Shown piece by piece: positions 25,272 to 33,961 of a DNA stretch of 64,000 nucleotides (the stretch's first letter is position 1; each line of letters opens with the position of its first letter). Source of the DNA: Roseibium porphyridii. Lineage in GTDB: Bacteria; Pseudomonadota; Alphaproteobacteria; Rhizobiales; Stappiaceae. The DNA lies in the NCBI RefSeq assembly GCF_026191725.2, contig NZ_CP120863.1:1654001-1718000 (forward strand), read 5' to 3'. The position numbers were made by a program, and so were the translations under genes. The notes beneath the pieces are model-generated. The model made no database searches and was not told where the DNA came from. It was given only the letters and a program-made list of their open reading frames with translations.

Positions 25272-25915
25272 ATCAATTCCAATAGACCTATTGATGCGAA
25301 GAAATGATGTGTTGGTTGAAGCGGCCTGCAGTCATCATGGTGGGTGAGAATTCAAATATTCACCTTAGTTTCAATTGGTTCTCTGCCCTGATCCGAGAGA
25401 GCCGAATTTCGCTTCGGACAGGCAGACTATTGTCAATTTGTCGTAGAAGTGTGCCAGGCGTACCACTGATTTGTAGAAAGTTGTATCAGCCCGAAAACGC
25501 AACCAATCATATAGATGGTCGCGAAATTCCCCTTGGAGATTGCCGGGATATCGCCAACAACGAATCCCAAGCCGTTCACGGTCCTGAAAGGACCGGACCT
25601 GCGTTTGTTTCAGGTGTTTGGAGAGACTTACGCGTGAGAGGATTGGTGACGCTTCTTTTCCCTAGAAGGGGACCCTAAAGTTCTTAGGCATTTCGGCACA
25701 GTTCCAGCGTTCACGATCAAAAAATAGCCTTGAGCTTTATTGAACAGCTCACCCACGACGTTGCTTCTGCTGCGACGTCCAAAAGGTGTCTTCAATCGGA
25801 TTGGAGCGGAAAGCGACAACGGCAATAGATCGCAGACGAAATGTTGAAACTGGAAACTATAGACGGCTAACTATTGCAAATTCGCCTGTGACGGACATTC
25901 GTGTCGTCTTCAGCT
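25272..25915. other. Intergenic region without recognisable gene
   Basis: The 644 bases between the TPR-sulfotransferase start and the end of the Pot-type ATPase contain only short frames with unconvincing composition. Two weak inverted repeats are visible: GGTGA/TCACC around 25343-25364, and CCTGAAA/TTTCAGG around 25583-25615. Neither has a gene or regulator that would explain it. Confidence 0.5.
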
Positions 25916-27001
25916 CTATGTGCGAAGCACCGCCATGCTGTCACTATCCCATCCAATCCAAACCGGCTCTGAGCCGATTGATTGTCCGACATCCGCATCT
26001 ACGAAGGCGCGAAGTCTTGCGCCCTGTGCTTCTTCGACAATCAGGTCGAGCGTCATGCGGCTGCCGAGAAAAGTCTTGCCGACAACGGTTCCCTTAACTG
26101 CATTAGAGTGCTCCGGACGTGCCGCGTGGAAGGCGAGTTTTTCCAATCGGATTGATGCCGTGATGGTATCGCCAACCTGGGGGACATGACCTGGCGACAG
26201 ACCTTTTAGCGTCTTGCCAAACCAGTCCATCACAATCGCATCGCCATCTTGACCGCGCATTTTGCAGGTCAGGAGGTTTGTCTCACCGATGAATTCGGCG
26301 ACAAACCTGGTTGCGGGATGGAAATAAAGTTCCTCGGGCGTTCCGTCCTGTTCAACGCGGCCTTGGTTCATGACCACGATCCGGTCTGACATTGTCAGAG
26401 CTTCTTCCTGGTCGTGGGTTACGAAGAAGAAAGTCTTGTCGGTTCGCCGCTGGATTGCCTTGAGTTCCTGCTGAACCTGACCGCGAAGTTTCGCATCAAG
26501 CGCCGCGAGCGGCTCATCAAGTAGCAGTAGGGCGGGATCAGGTGCGAGCGCCCGAGCCAACGCCACACGCTGTCGCTGTCCACCCGACAGTTGACCTGGG
26601 TATCGGTCTCCAAAATTGTCCAATTCCAGAAACGACATAATTTCATCCTGCCGGAGGCGAATATCAGTCTTGTTCATCCCTTTGAGTTCAAGGCCGAAAG
26701 AGATGTTCTGGCGAACGGTCATATGAGGGAACAGAGCATAATCCTGAAACACCATGTTCACATGGCGCTTCTCCGGTGGCTGCCGCGTAACGTCAACATC
26801 ATCCAGAATGACGCGCCCCGATGTTGGTCGCTCAAAGCCCCCAAGAATTCTGAGCGTCGTGGACTTGCCGCAACCGGACGGGCCAAGGAAGGTGACGAAT
26901 TCACCCCGGGCGATATCAAGCGTGAGGTTGTCCAACGCGACGGTCTCGCCGAACTTCTTGGTCACACCCTCGATGCGAACAAGGGCATTCGTATCAGTCA
27001 T
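25916..27001 (-). CDS. Spermidine/putrescine-type ABC transporter ATP-binding protein (PotA-like)
   Basis: This 361-residue ATPase has Walker A GPSGCGKST, Q-loop MVFQDYALFPHMTV, signature LSGGQRQRVALARA, Walker B LLLLDEPLAALD and the H-loop FVTHDQEEA. A C-terminal TOBE domain (about 280-355) follows. It is the last gene of the operon and overlaps the PotC-like permease by 8 bases. Pot/Fut-type importers take up polyamines, amino acid derivatives or opine-like compounds. The upstream opine-dehydrogenase-like gene suggests the last group, but this is inference. Confidence 0.92.
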   Translation of the reverse strand: MTDTNALVRIEGVTKKFGETVALDNLTLDIARGEFVTFLGPSGCGKSTTLRILGGFERPTSGRVILDDVDVTRQPPEKRHVNMVFQDYALFPHMTVRQNISFGLELKGMNKTDIRLRQDEIMSFLELDNFGDRYPGQLSGGQRQRVALARALAPDPALLLLDEPLAALDAKLRGQVQQELKAIQRRTDKTFFFVTHDQEEALTMSDRIVVMNQGRVEQDGTPEELYFHPATRFVAEFIGETNLLTCKMRGQDGDAIVMDWFGKTLKGLSPGHVPQVGDTITASIRLEKLAFHAARPEHSNAVKGTVVGKTFLGSRMTLDLIVEEAQGARLRAFVDADVGQSIGSEPVWIGWDSDSMAVLRT

Positions 27002-27788
27002 TTCGGGACTCCTTGTTCATACGTCGGGTGAAACGTTCCGCCCATATGCCGATTGCAGCCGTCAGGATCAGCGCGATTGTCGCAATGGCATTGATTTCCG
27101 GCGACATGCCGGATCTGAGCTTGGCGAATATCAGGACAGGCAACGTCGGCTCATAACCTCCCAGGAAGAAGGAACGGACGAAATCATCAAAGCTGAGCAA
27201 CAGGCAAAAGATGCTGGCTCCCAGAATTGCAGGAACAAGATAGGGCAGGGTGATCCGCAAGAACGCCAGAATAGGGTCGGCACCAAGGTCTCGCGCCGCC
27301 TCAATCTGGCTTTTCGGCAATGTCGACAGCCGTGCCATGAGCACCAAGGCCACAAAAGGTACGTTGTGAACAGCGTGCGCCCACACAATAGCGCCCATTC
27401 CCGGTTCGATGCCGAGCCACCTTGCATAGATCCGAAAGGCAATCGCGGAAATAATACCGGGGACGAGCGCAGGCAAAATTGTCAGGCCGAAAATTGCGGT
27501 CCGGCCAAGGAACTTCCTGCCTTCCAAGAGGACTGCAATCCAGGTTCCGACGAAAACGGAGATGACCGTTGCGAGAACTGCAATGACAACCGAATAGATA
27601 AATGCCGACGGTACCGCCGCATCGTCGAAGACGCCGGTGTACCAGTCGAGTGTCCACGAGCGGATCGGAAAGCCGATAAACTTGCTGTCTTTGAAGCCCA
27701 TGACAATCATCAGGACCAGAGGGACGAAGACGTAGAGAACAAACGCCCAGTAGACACAAGAGAGCAGGATACGATTGCCCCGGTTCAA
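26994..27788 (-). CDS. Pot-type ABC permease (PotC-like)
   Basis: From a TTG at 27788 the protein has 264 residues with six hydrophobic segments and the EAA loop SQIEAARDLGADPILAFLRI. The open frame extends to 27893, but that part overlaps the previous permease. The TTG has AAAGGAGA upstream and overlaps the upstream stop as TTGA, a coupled start. Forms the channel together with the PotB-like protein. Confidence 0.88.
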   Translation of the reverse strand: MNRGNRILLSCVYWAFVLYVFVPLVLMIVMGFKDSKFIGFPIRSWTLDWYTGVFDDAAVPSAFIYSVVIAVLATVISVFVGTWIAVLLEGRKFLGRTAIFGLTILPALVPGIISAIAFRIYARWLGIEPGMGAIVWAHAVHNVPFVALVLMARLSTLPKSQIEAARDLGADPILAFLRITLPYLVPAILGASIFCLLLSFDDFVRSFFLGGYEPTLPVLIFAKLRSGMSPEINAIATIALILTAAIGIWAERFTRRMNKESRND

Positions 27789-28771
27789 TTCCTGTCTCCT
27801 TTGCGTAGAGAGTTCATCAGTTTCTGGAAGACGCCGGTCAGGAATATCGCGGCAATGAACATGATTGTCGCAAAGGCGGCACCTGTCGGCCATTCATCGC
27901 CAGCGACATGGAAGAACCCGGCGATCGTTTCGGCAAATACGGTCGTGGAAGGACCACCGAGCAGAACCGGAGTTGCATAGAACCCTGTCGATATCAGGAA
28001 CACCAGCGTACATCCTGACGAGATCCCTTCCAGCGTGAGGGGAAGAGTAACCCGGCGAAAGCGGGTCCATGCCGAAGCGCCGAGGTCGGCGGCAGCTTCA
28101 TTGTAGCTTCTGGGAAGTTTTTCCAATGCCGAATACAGCGGTAAAAGCATGTAAAGTGCAGTCAGGTAGACGATCCCGACACCCATGGAAAAGCTGGTGT
28201 ACATGAACGGGATCGGCTGATCGATAAGGCCCAGCCACTTGAGCAACTGGTTCACCGCTCCGGTGTTTCCCAGAAGGATCATGATTGCATAGGTGCGGAC
28301 GATTTCACCGACCCAGAACGGGATCAGCAATAGAAGAAGCATCAGCATCTGGTTCTTGCGGCTGACGTGACGCGCCAGAAAATAGGCGACGGGATAAGTC
28401 AGGATCAAAGTGCAAAAAGTGAAGACGCTGGCAAAGATGAGCGTGCGGAAAAACGGCTGCCAGAAAATATAGTCGCCAAAGAAACGCGCATAATTGTCGA
28501 GGGTGAAATGCTGCTCCACCCCGGGTGCAACCGGATAGGCATCGGTAAAGCTCACCCGAAGCATCTGCAGCATTGGTCCAAGGTGTTGCGTGAGCACCCA
28601 TAGCAAAGGAAAGGTAGCAAGGATCAGGAACTGACGTCGCGGCGACGCGGTTGCGAGCCCGACAACAACCCGATAAGGCGTCCAGCTTGACAATGTGCCC
28701 CAGAAGGTCAGACCTTTTCTTTCCATGGTGTCAGAGCCGCGGCCAGTGCGTGGAGCGACATCATCGCTCAT
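27785..28771 (-). CDS. Pot-type ABC permease (PotB-like)
   Basis: This 328-residue permease has six main membrane segments and the EAA loop SYNEAAADLGASAWTRFRRV. The ATG at 28771 is preceded by GGGGGAA and preferred over a TTG at 28784-28786. The unusually long N-terminus (about 60 residues before the first helix) contains charged residues (DDVAPRTGRGSDTMERKG). It is the third transporter gene from the end of the operon, separated from the binding protein gene by a strong hairpin. Confidence 0.9.
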   Translation of the reverse strand: MSDDVAPRTGRGSDTMERKGLTFWGTLSSWTPYRVVVGLATASPRRQFLILATFPLLWVLTQHLGPMLQMLRVSFTDAYPVAPGVEQHFTLDNYARFFGDYIFWQPFFRTLIFASVFTFCTLILTYPVAYFLARHVSRKNQMLMLLLLLIPFWVGEIVRTYAIMILLGNTGAVNQLLKWLGLIDQPIPFMYTSFSMGVGIVYLTALYMLLPLYSALEKLPRSYNEAAADLGASAWTRFRRVTLPLTLEGISSGCTLVFLISTGFYATPVLLGGPSTTVFAETIAGFFHVAGDEWPTGAAFATIMFIAAIFLTGVFQKLMNSLRKGDRN

Positions 28772-28799
28772 GCCAGTTTCCCCCAATGTGACTTGATTG

Positions 28800-28826
28800 C
28801 CTTGCCCGCCTCACGGGCGGACAAGG
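28800..28826 (-). terminator. Hairpin between Pot-type binding protein and permease genes
   Basis: Arms 28800-28810 and 28816-28826 form an 11-base stem with one G-T pair and a 5-base loop. It lies 25 bases after the stop of the binding-protein gene (read on the minus strand) and before the PotB-like start. No T run follows, so it may stabilise the upstream mRNA rather than terminate. Confidence 0.6.
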
Positions 28827-28851
28827 TCTTTCTGATCTTCAGAGCGACAGC

Positions 28852-29958
28852 TCAGGCAGCCTTGATGGCTTCAACGGCCGGATCGACAAGCCCGTACTTC
28901 ATCTCATTCGCTTCAGCGCGGAAGAACTGCAGGTTTTCAAGTTCGTCGTCCGAGAATGAAGTCGATTTCTTTTCAAGGTCCGTCAGATAGTTCGATGCAT
29001 CCTTGTAGGTGGAGATGAAGCCGGAGGCCTTGGTCATCGACGCACCGATTTCCGGAGAGGCCAAGATGGCATCCAGGAACGTGTAAGCGTTGTCAGCATT
29101 CGGAGCGTTGTTGGCAATGTTGTAGGTGTAGACAAAGCCGTAAGACCCTTCCTGCGGGATGGTCATGGCCAGCGGGAACCCATCGTTGATGAGCGCCGCG
29201 GCAGGGCCATTCCAGCTGTGCCCAAGAGCAATGTCCTGGTTGATGAACATCTGCTGTACTTCAGCGCCACTGTCATAATATTTCCTGACAAGCGGTTTCT
29301 TCTCGATCAGGAACGCCTTGGCTTCTTCGACAATCGCAGCTGCTTTTTCAGGGTCATCGAGATAAGCAACCATATTCCCGTCGTAGCCCATCTTGAGCAT
29401 GACGATCGACATCATGTCCTGGATGATATAGGCGGTCTGGCCCTTATACTTTTCCGAAAAGAGAACGTCCCAGCTCCTGGCTTCCTCGGGGGTGACAAGC
29501 TCGGTGTTGTAAGCGAGTACTTCCATGCCGGACAGGATAGGTGCACCCCACTTATGCCCATTGATGGTCGACCAGTCGCTCTCGGAAAATGTCGGGTTGA
29601 TGTTCCCCCAGTTGCTCAGCCGACCGGTGTCGAGCGGGGCAAGCAGGTCGCTGTCTATGAATTGCAGGAAACGGTGACCGGCCACGGTCATGATGTCCAC
29701 TGTGGGATTGGGCGCTTCGGCGGCGAGCAGGTTGAACTGCTTGCCCTGGTCATCAACCAGGCGAATATTCACCTTAATTCCGGTGTCCGCCTCGAACTGT
29801 TTCTTGAAGGCCTCGGGAACAAAATCGTTGTACGTCCAGATGTTCACTTCACCGCCTGCAGCACTCGCACGGCGAAGATAGGCAGGACTGGCAAGAGTTG
29901 CTGCCCCAATGGCAGCAGTACCCAGGAAGCGTCGGCGGTCAATGGTAAGTTTGGTCAT
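28852..29958 (-). CDS. Pot-type extracellular solute-binding protein with Tat signal
   Basis: The 368-residue protein begins with a twin-arginine signal (DRRRFLGTAAIGAATLASPA), so it is probably exported folded. The mature part has PotD-like features: VNIWTYNDFVPEAFKKQF, WGAPILSGMEVLAYNTEL, and VEEAKAFLIEKKPLVRKYYD. Ligands of the group include polyamines and amino-acid derivatives. It follows the opine-dehydrogenase-like gene by 44 bases and starts the transporter part of the operon. Confidence 0.9.
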   Translation of the reverse strand: MTKLTIDRRRFLGTAAIGAATLASPAYLRRASAAGGEVNIWTYNDFVPEAFKKQFEADTGIKVNIRLVDDQGKQFNLLAAEAPNPTVDIMTVAGHRFLQFIDSDLLAPLDTGRLSNWGNINPTFSESDWSTINGHKWGAPILSGMEVLAYNTELVTPEEARSWDVLFSEKYKGQTAYIIQDMMSIVMLKMGYDGNMVAYLDDPEKAAAIVEEAKAFLIEKKPLVRKYYDSGAEVQQMFINQDIALGHSWNGPAAALINDGFPLAMTIPQEGSYGFVYTYNIANNAPNADNAYTFLDAILASPEIGASMTKASGFISTYKDASNYLTDLEKKSTSFSDDELENLQFFRAEANEMKYGLVDPAVEAIKAA

Positions 29959-30002
29959 CTTAGCGTCTCCTAGTCGGTTAAGTTTGGTCCATCCTTTTTT
30001 GT

Positions 30003-31109
30003 TTAAGTTTGTGGCGTGGATGGTCTATGCAGCACCCCGGTGCGGGACGCATGCTGCAAGTCGCAAAGGCTGAAGCTTTCCAATTCCAACGCATGGAGGA
30101 ATTCGTTTTCGAGCGCGAATTCCCGGTCATACATTGCTGAAAATAACCTAATGCCGGCTTCATGTAACGTGGCAGGCCTGTCTACCAACCGGCCCAGAAC
30201 TACGGTCACCTGCAGTCCATATGGAACATCTTCGGTCACGTAACGGCTGTCTGCCGTTGCCGGTCCAAGGCCGCCATAACCATGCGTGTGCATCTGTTGG
30301 TTCATTTCGGAAATGGATCCAACAGGCACGTGGAAACTCTGGTGGAAGTGTTCGAAGATCGTTTTAACCTTCAGATCCAGCGCCTTGGCGATTGCAAGAC
30401 GCTCAAGGTCGAGTTTCTCCAGCAATCGTCCTACCTTCGGCGTGACATTCAGTCCCTGGCTCCAGTCCTCACCACGCTCCATCCGGGTGATGTTGCAAAG
30501 GGCGATTCCGAGGTGGTTCTGCGGATTGAGATTGGACAGCAAAATGGCCAGCAAGCCATCGCGTGGCATAAAGCGGTCGCCGAACAAACTCTTGCAAAGG
30601 GCCAGTCCGTGATCTGTTTCAGCTTCGGGCACGGTGCACAGATCAACCCGGTTTCGTATGGTGTTGACGCGTACCCTGGGTCCTTGCTCGCGGCGGCCCG
30701 AGACGATAGTCGTGCCCCATGCGGTGACGGGTGCCGATACGCCACGCGCTGCCAAAGCCTGCGTAAGATAGACAGCGCCGAAAGACGCATGGGATGAGAT
30801 AATGACGTGCTGCCCCTCGCGAATATGGGGGGCCAGCGCATCCATGATTTGTTTGTGCCCGGTTGCCGGCAAGGCGATGATCAGTGCATCGTTCGCCTCG
30901 GCCAGCTCCTGTGCCGATTGGGCTATTGCAGGCATAAATTCTTCTTCGAACACCCCGTGAGCCTGCAAGGGCTTTGTTTCGAAGGCGGTCGTGCTTCTAC
31001 CCGACGGCGACCAGAGTGTCGGAAGATGCTTGTTCCTGTACAAAAGTGCTGCCGTGCCGCACGCGATTGATCCGGCACCTGCAATGCCTATACGCATCTG
31101 ATCCTTCAT
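30003..31109 (-). CDS. NAD(P)-dependent opine dehydrogenase-like enzyme
   Basis: The 368-residue protein has an N-terminal Rossmann motif GIAGAGSIACGTAALLYRN and a C-terminal helical domain like octopine/nopaline dehydrogenases (LSNLNPQNHLGIALCNI carries the conserved Asn/His region). Such enzymes oxidise N-(carboxyalkyl) amino acids or do the reverse reductive condensation; a ketopantoate-reductase-like relative is the alternative. The ATG at 31109 has AAAGGAG upstream and overlaps the previous stop as ATGA. Together with the importer it suggests uptake and cleavage of an opine-like compound. Confidence 0.75.
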   Translation of the reverse strand: MKDQMRIGIAGAGSIACGTAALLYRNKHLPTLWSPSGRSTTAFETKPLQAHGVFEEEFMPAIAQSAQELAEANDALIIALPATGHKQIMDALAPHIREGQHVIISSHASFGAVYLTQALAARGVSAPVTAWGTTIVSGRREQGPRVRVNTIRNRVDLCTVPEAETDHGLALCKSLFGDRFMPRDGLLAILLSNLNPQNHLGIALCNITRMERGEDWSQGLNVTPKVGRLLEKLDLERLAIAKALDLKVKTIFEHFHQSFHVPVGSISEMNQQMHTHGYGGLGPATADSRYVTEDVPYGLQVTVVLGRLVDRPATLHEAGIRLFSAMYDREFALENEFLHALELESFSLCDLQHASRTGVLHRPSTPQT

Positions 31110-31693
31110 GCCGTCTCCTTTCGACCCACCGGGTCGCCCAAAACGTGCATCAGGCGATTTGCCCATCCGAACAAAGAGGATGACAAGATCAGATCGAAGA
31201 TCTCTTCATCTGAGAGGCCTGCATCTGACAGTTTTTCGATATCTTCAGGACCAGCTGAAGGCGGTGCCTCAGCGGCCTTGCGCGCAAAGTCGAAAATCGC
31301 ACGGTTTCTCGGGCTGAGATCGGCATTGCTGCCGTTCAGGAACAGCTCGTCCGTCACGGTTTCGTCTTTGGCAAGTTTTGCATGGCGGTCCGCATGAACT
31401 GCTGCGCAATAAATGCAGCGATTGACCATGGATGCCGCCAAAGCACCAAGTTCACGCTCTTCACGTGACATGCCGCCACGATCATACATGATCGCGTTGA
31501 ACAGCGGGGAGCGAACCGAAAGGCTCTCGACATCATGGGCAAGGGTCAAGACGTAGGCCGACACCTTGGTGTTGGAGGGGGTCACCTTGAGCGCGTCGAG
31601 CTGCTCCTGAGTGGCTTCTTCCAGTTTCACCGGCTTCAGGCGCGGACGCCATTCGGGAACCTTGCGCGTGAATTTGTGGACGATCCGGGTCAC
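31106..31693 (-). CDS. Carboxymuconolactone-decarboxylase/AhpD-fold protein (Avi_7169-like)
   Basis: The 195-residue protein has the AhpD-type CxxC-xxH motif in NRCIYCAAVH, within LGALAASMVN, and a C-terminal helical half (GLSDEEIFDLILSSSLFGWANRLMHVLG). It resembles the alkylhydroperoxidase-domain family that occurs paired with a second CMD-domain protein beside importers, and that partner is the next gene upstream. The CxxC suggests a redox or peroxide-detoxifying role linked to the flavin monooxygenase in the operon. Both ends are ATGA-coupled to its neighbours. Confidence 0.8.
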   Translation of the reverse strand: MTRIVHKFTRKVPEWRPRLKPVKLEEATQEQLDALKVTPSNTKVSAYVLTLAHDVESLSVRSPLFNAIMYDRGGMSREERELGALAASMVNRCIYCAAVHADRHAKLAKDETVTDELFLNGSNADLSPRNRAIFDFARKAAEAPPSAGPEDIEKLSDAGLSDEEIFDLILSSSLFGWANRLMHVLGDPVGRKETA

Positions 31694-32175
31694 GTGCTTT
31701 TTCCATTCATCAGGCGCAATCCGGAAATCACACGTATCTGGAAAGCAAGGAAGGCAACCAATTCACACAGCCGAACGATATCGGCATCGGCAACACCTGC
31801 TTCCTGCAGGTCCGAAATATCGTTGGCAGCAGCATCCCGGGTCTGATTTGCGATTTTGTCGACGAAAGACAAAACCACAGCCAAATCTGCATGCTGCTCA
31901 CACGGGTCTCCCAGCTCTCCCAAAGCCGCGTATTGTCCGGCCTGAGCTACATAATATGCCGTCAATGCTTCATCTCCGGCGAGGCGCGAGACGCGTGCGG
32001 CTATCGCTGCGCGAAGGTCGTGGGGAAAGGCGCCTGTTTCCTTCGGACGCAAAACGGCTTCCTCGGCAGACTGCGTCATGCCAATGATGTTGCCGCGCAT
32101 CGATACCACCCTGGACAAGGTGCTATCCGGTGCAACACCGGCCTGGGTAAGGATTGTGAGGTCAGACATATTCAT
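31690..32175 (-). CDS. CMD-domain protein (Avi_7170-like partner)
   Basis: This 161-residue all-helical protein resembles the carboxymuconolactone-decarboxylase superfamily (FPHDLRAAIAARVSRLAGDE, and DADIVRLCELVAFLAFQIRVISGL) but lacks the CxxC motif. Pairs of one CxxC and one non-CxxC member recur in such operons. The ATG at 32175 has GAGG just upstream and overlaps the monooxygenase stop as ATGA; its own stop overlaps the next start the same way. Function unknown. Confidence 0.75.
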   Translation of the reverse strand: MNMSDLTILTQAGVAPDSTLSRVVSMRGNIIGMTQSAEEAVLRPKETGAFPHDLRAAIAARVSRLAGDEALTAYYVAQAGQYAALGELGDPCEQHADLAVVLSFVDKIANQTRDAAANDISDLQEAGVADADIVRLCELVAFLAFQIRVISGLRLMNGKST

Positions 32176-33641
32176 ACCGCCTCGCTCTCCCTTCGTTGTG
32201 CTTCCAGCGGCAGCTCGGTCGGTTGCCATTCATCGCCATGAAGTTCCGGCGTGTCGTAGTCCTGCATCCCCTGCCAGTGGGCCTCTATATCCTCTCCGTA
32301 GAGCGAAGCCGCGACGGAGCGAGACAGCCATGCGGCACCATCACTGATGCCTGGAATGTCGCCGCTCACCTTGCCCAGGCTCGCCGATGCGCCGTAGTTG
32401 AAGCAGTAGACATTCTTCAGCCATGGAGCTTTGCCTGGGTTCTTCTCCCTGAAAGTGAAATCGGAATTCAGATAGGGAAACCGCCCCAGATCCGCAGACT
32501 CTTCGCCGGCAGGTGGGGTGTAGACGTCATGCCAGAGAAGGATCTCCGCTGCCGTTTCACCGAATTCCGTCCGCGCCATTGGGTCAATGACAAATCCGGT
32601 CCCAAGGATGACGAAGTCCGCCTGGTAGGATGTACCGTCTGCAAAATGGAGGAGTGCTCCGCCGCCGGACTGATCTATCCGCGTCGTTGCCTTGTCGAAA
32701 TGAAAGTAAGCATTCGGGTGGTGGCTGACCCGCAAGGTTGATCCGCGCGGAGAGGGGGTTTGCGTTGCGAAGCTGTATTGCATGAAACGCCAGCGCCATT
32801 CGTCGGGCAAGGCGGCATAACCGGCAGTAAATCCATAACTGCCAATGCCCATCATTTTATTGATTGTCGGCATCTCCTTGCGGCGAACCAGGTGACGCAC
32901 TTCCGCTGCGCCGTGCTCCAGTGCTTCTGCCGAATTGTCGACTGCCGACGCGCCAACACCAATAACGGCAACGCGCTTCTCCTTCAGAGCGGCAAAGTCG
33001 ATTTCGTCTGCGCTATGCGCCCAAAGATGCTTCGGCAGCTCCTTCATGAATTCGGGAATATTCGGGCCGCCCGTTCCGTCGCGTCCCGTTGCAAAGATCA
33101 GTTTGCGGGTTTGAATGGTTCCCGTTTCCGCACCCGAGACTGTGAGCCGCAACAGGTCCCCATCGGGCTCCACATGATCGACCGAAACGTTGTTTTCGAT
33201 CGGGATCTTGAGGACCTTGCGATACCAGCAAAGGTAGTCCATCCACATCGTGCGGGGGATCTTGTCCAGTTCGTCCCAGTCTTTCGTGCCGAACTGGGCA
33301 CGGAACCAGGCCTGAAATGTCAGGGAACCGTGTCCGAAGGCAGGGCCGGTCAGAAACTTGGGAGACCGAAGGGTTTCCATGCGGGCGTATCCCAGCCAGG
33401 GACCTTCGTAGCCTTTGGTGGCCCGATCGAGAACGCGGATATTGTGAATTCCGCCTGTTCTCAAAGCCAGCCAGGCAACCATCCCGCACATTCCGCCACC
33501 AATGATGACGACGTCTGTCACATCCGCTCTTCGCGGTATCCAGTCCTTGGAGGGGTAGCAAAGCAGATCCAGATCATCCTTGAGACGGGCTTCGAGCACC
33601 GCCAGGCCTTGCGAGTCTATTGAGGACAGTATTTTTGTCAT
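32172..33641 (-). CDS. FAD/NAD(P)-dependent monooxygenase-like protein
   Basis: This 489-residue flavoprotein has an FAD-binding motif VVIIGGGMCGMVAWLAL (about residue 45), a second Rossmann motif VAVIGVGASAVDNSAEALEHG (about 225) for NAD(P)H, and the ATG-type segment LIFATGRDGTGG. The order resembles flavin-containing/Baeyer-Villiger or N-hydroxylating monooxygenases. It is the first gene of an eight-gene operon; GGAGGG lies 8 bases upstream of its ATG. Substrate unknown. Oxidation of an imported amine or opine is plausible. Confidence 0.83.
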   Translation of the reverse strand: MTKILSSIDSQGLAVLEARLKDDLDLLCYPSKDWIPRRADVTDVVIIGGGMCGMVAWLALRTGGIHNIRVLDRATKGYEGPWLGYARMETLRSPKFLTGPAFGHGSLTFQAWFRAQFGTKDWDELDKIPRTMWMDYLCWYRKVLKIPIENNVSVDHVEPDGDLLRLTVSGAETGTIQTRKLIFATGRDGTGGPNIPEFMKELPKHLWAHSADEIDFAALKEKRVAVIGVGASAVDNSAEALEHGAAEVRHLVRRKEMPTINKMMGIGSYGFTAGYAALPDEWRWRFMQYSFATQTPSPRGSTLRVSHHPNAYFHFDKATTRIDQSGGGALLHFADGTSYQADFVILGTGFVIDPMARTEFGETAAEILLWHDVYTPPAGEESADLGRFPYLNSDFTFREKNPGKAPWLKNVYCFNYGASASLGKVSGDIPGISDGAAWLSRSVAASLYGEDIEAHWQGMQDYDTPELHGDEWQPTELPLEAQRRESEAV

Positions 33642-33900
33642 CTTACATGCCCTCCAGGAATTTCTTAGAACCGACGATCATTGGCAAGTTGACACCTCGA
33701 CCCGGGTTGGAGAAGTGCGTTTTGCAGGGCTGCCTGGGAAAAGCTTGGCAGATTGAGTCGCCTGCAACAGCGAAGCCCCTGGATTTCGGAGCAGAAGTAT
33801 TCGAACAGATCTGATCCTGGCCGAACTTGCCCCCAACAACCGCGTTCACAAATCCAAGTGTCATTGCGCCGGTCCCCTTACCGATCGCATAGTAGCTTGC

Positions 33901-33917
33901 TATGCTAATTTTGCATA
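33901..33917. promoter_or_regulatory. LysR-type binding site in divergent promoter
   Basis: TATGCTAATTTTGCATA has arms TATGC/GCATA around seven bases and contains a T-N11-A core, the form of LysR-type activator sites. It sits in the 320-base region between the monooxygenase operon and the LysR gene, 45 bases before the preferred LysR start. No gene was recognised in the rest of that region. Confidence 0.55.
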
Positions 33918-33961
33918 CTGACGCGTCAATGATAGCTTACCGTAATGATAGGTTCTCTAAT

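Noticed and set aside
25628..25825. Possible transposase remnant on the minus strand
   Set aside because: The 65-codon frame has no DDE or other transposase motif, and no terminal repeats or target duplications were seen.
26754..27980. Plus-strand 408-codon frame opposite the Pot-type ATPase and permease
   Set aside because: Composition rich in Arg/Asn/Gln/Gly with no family features; the minus strand encodes clear potA-, potC- and potB-like genes with coupled starts.
33643..33864. Small minus-strand frame directly before the flavin monooxygenase
   Set aside because: 73 codons with no recognisable features, overlapping the likely promoter region of the operon; no ribosome site supports it.
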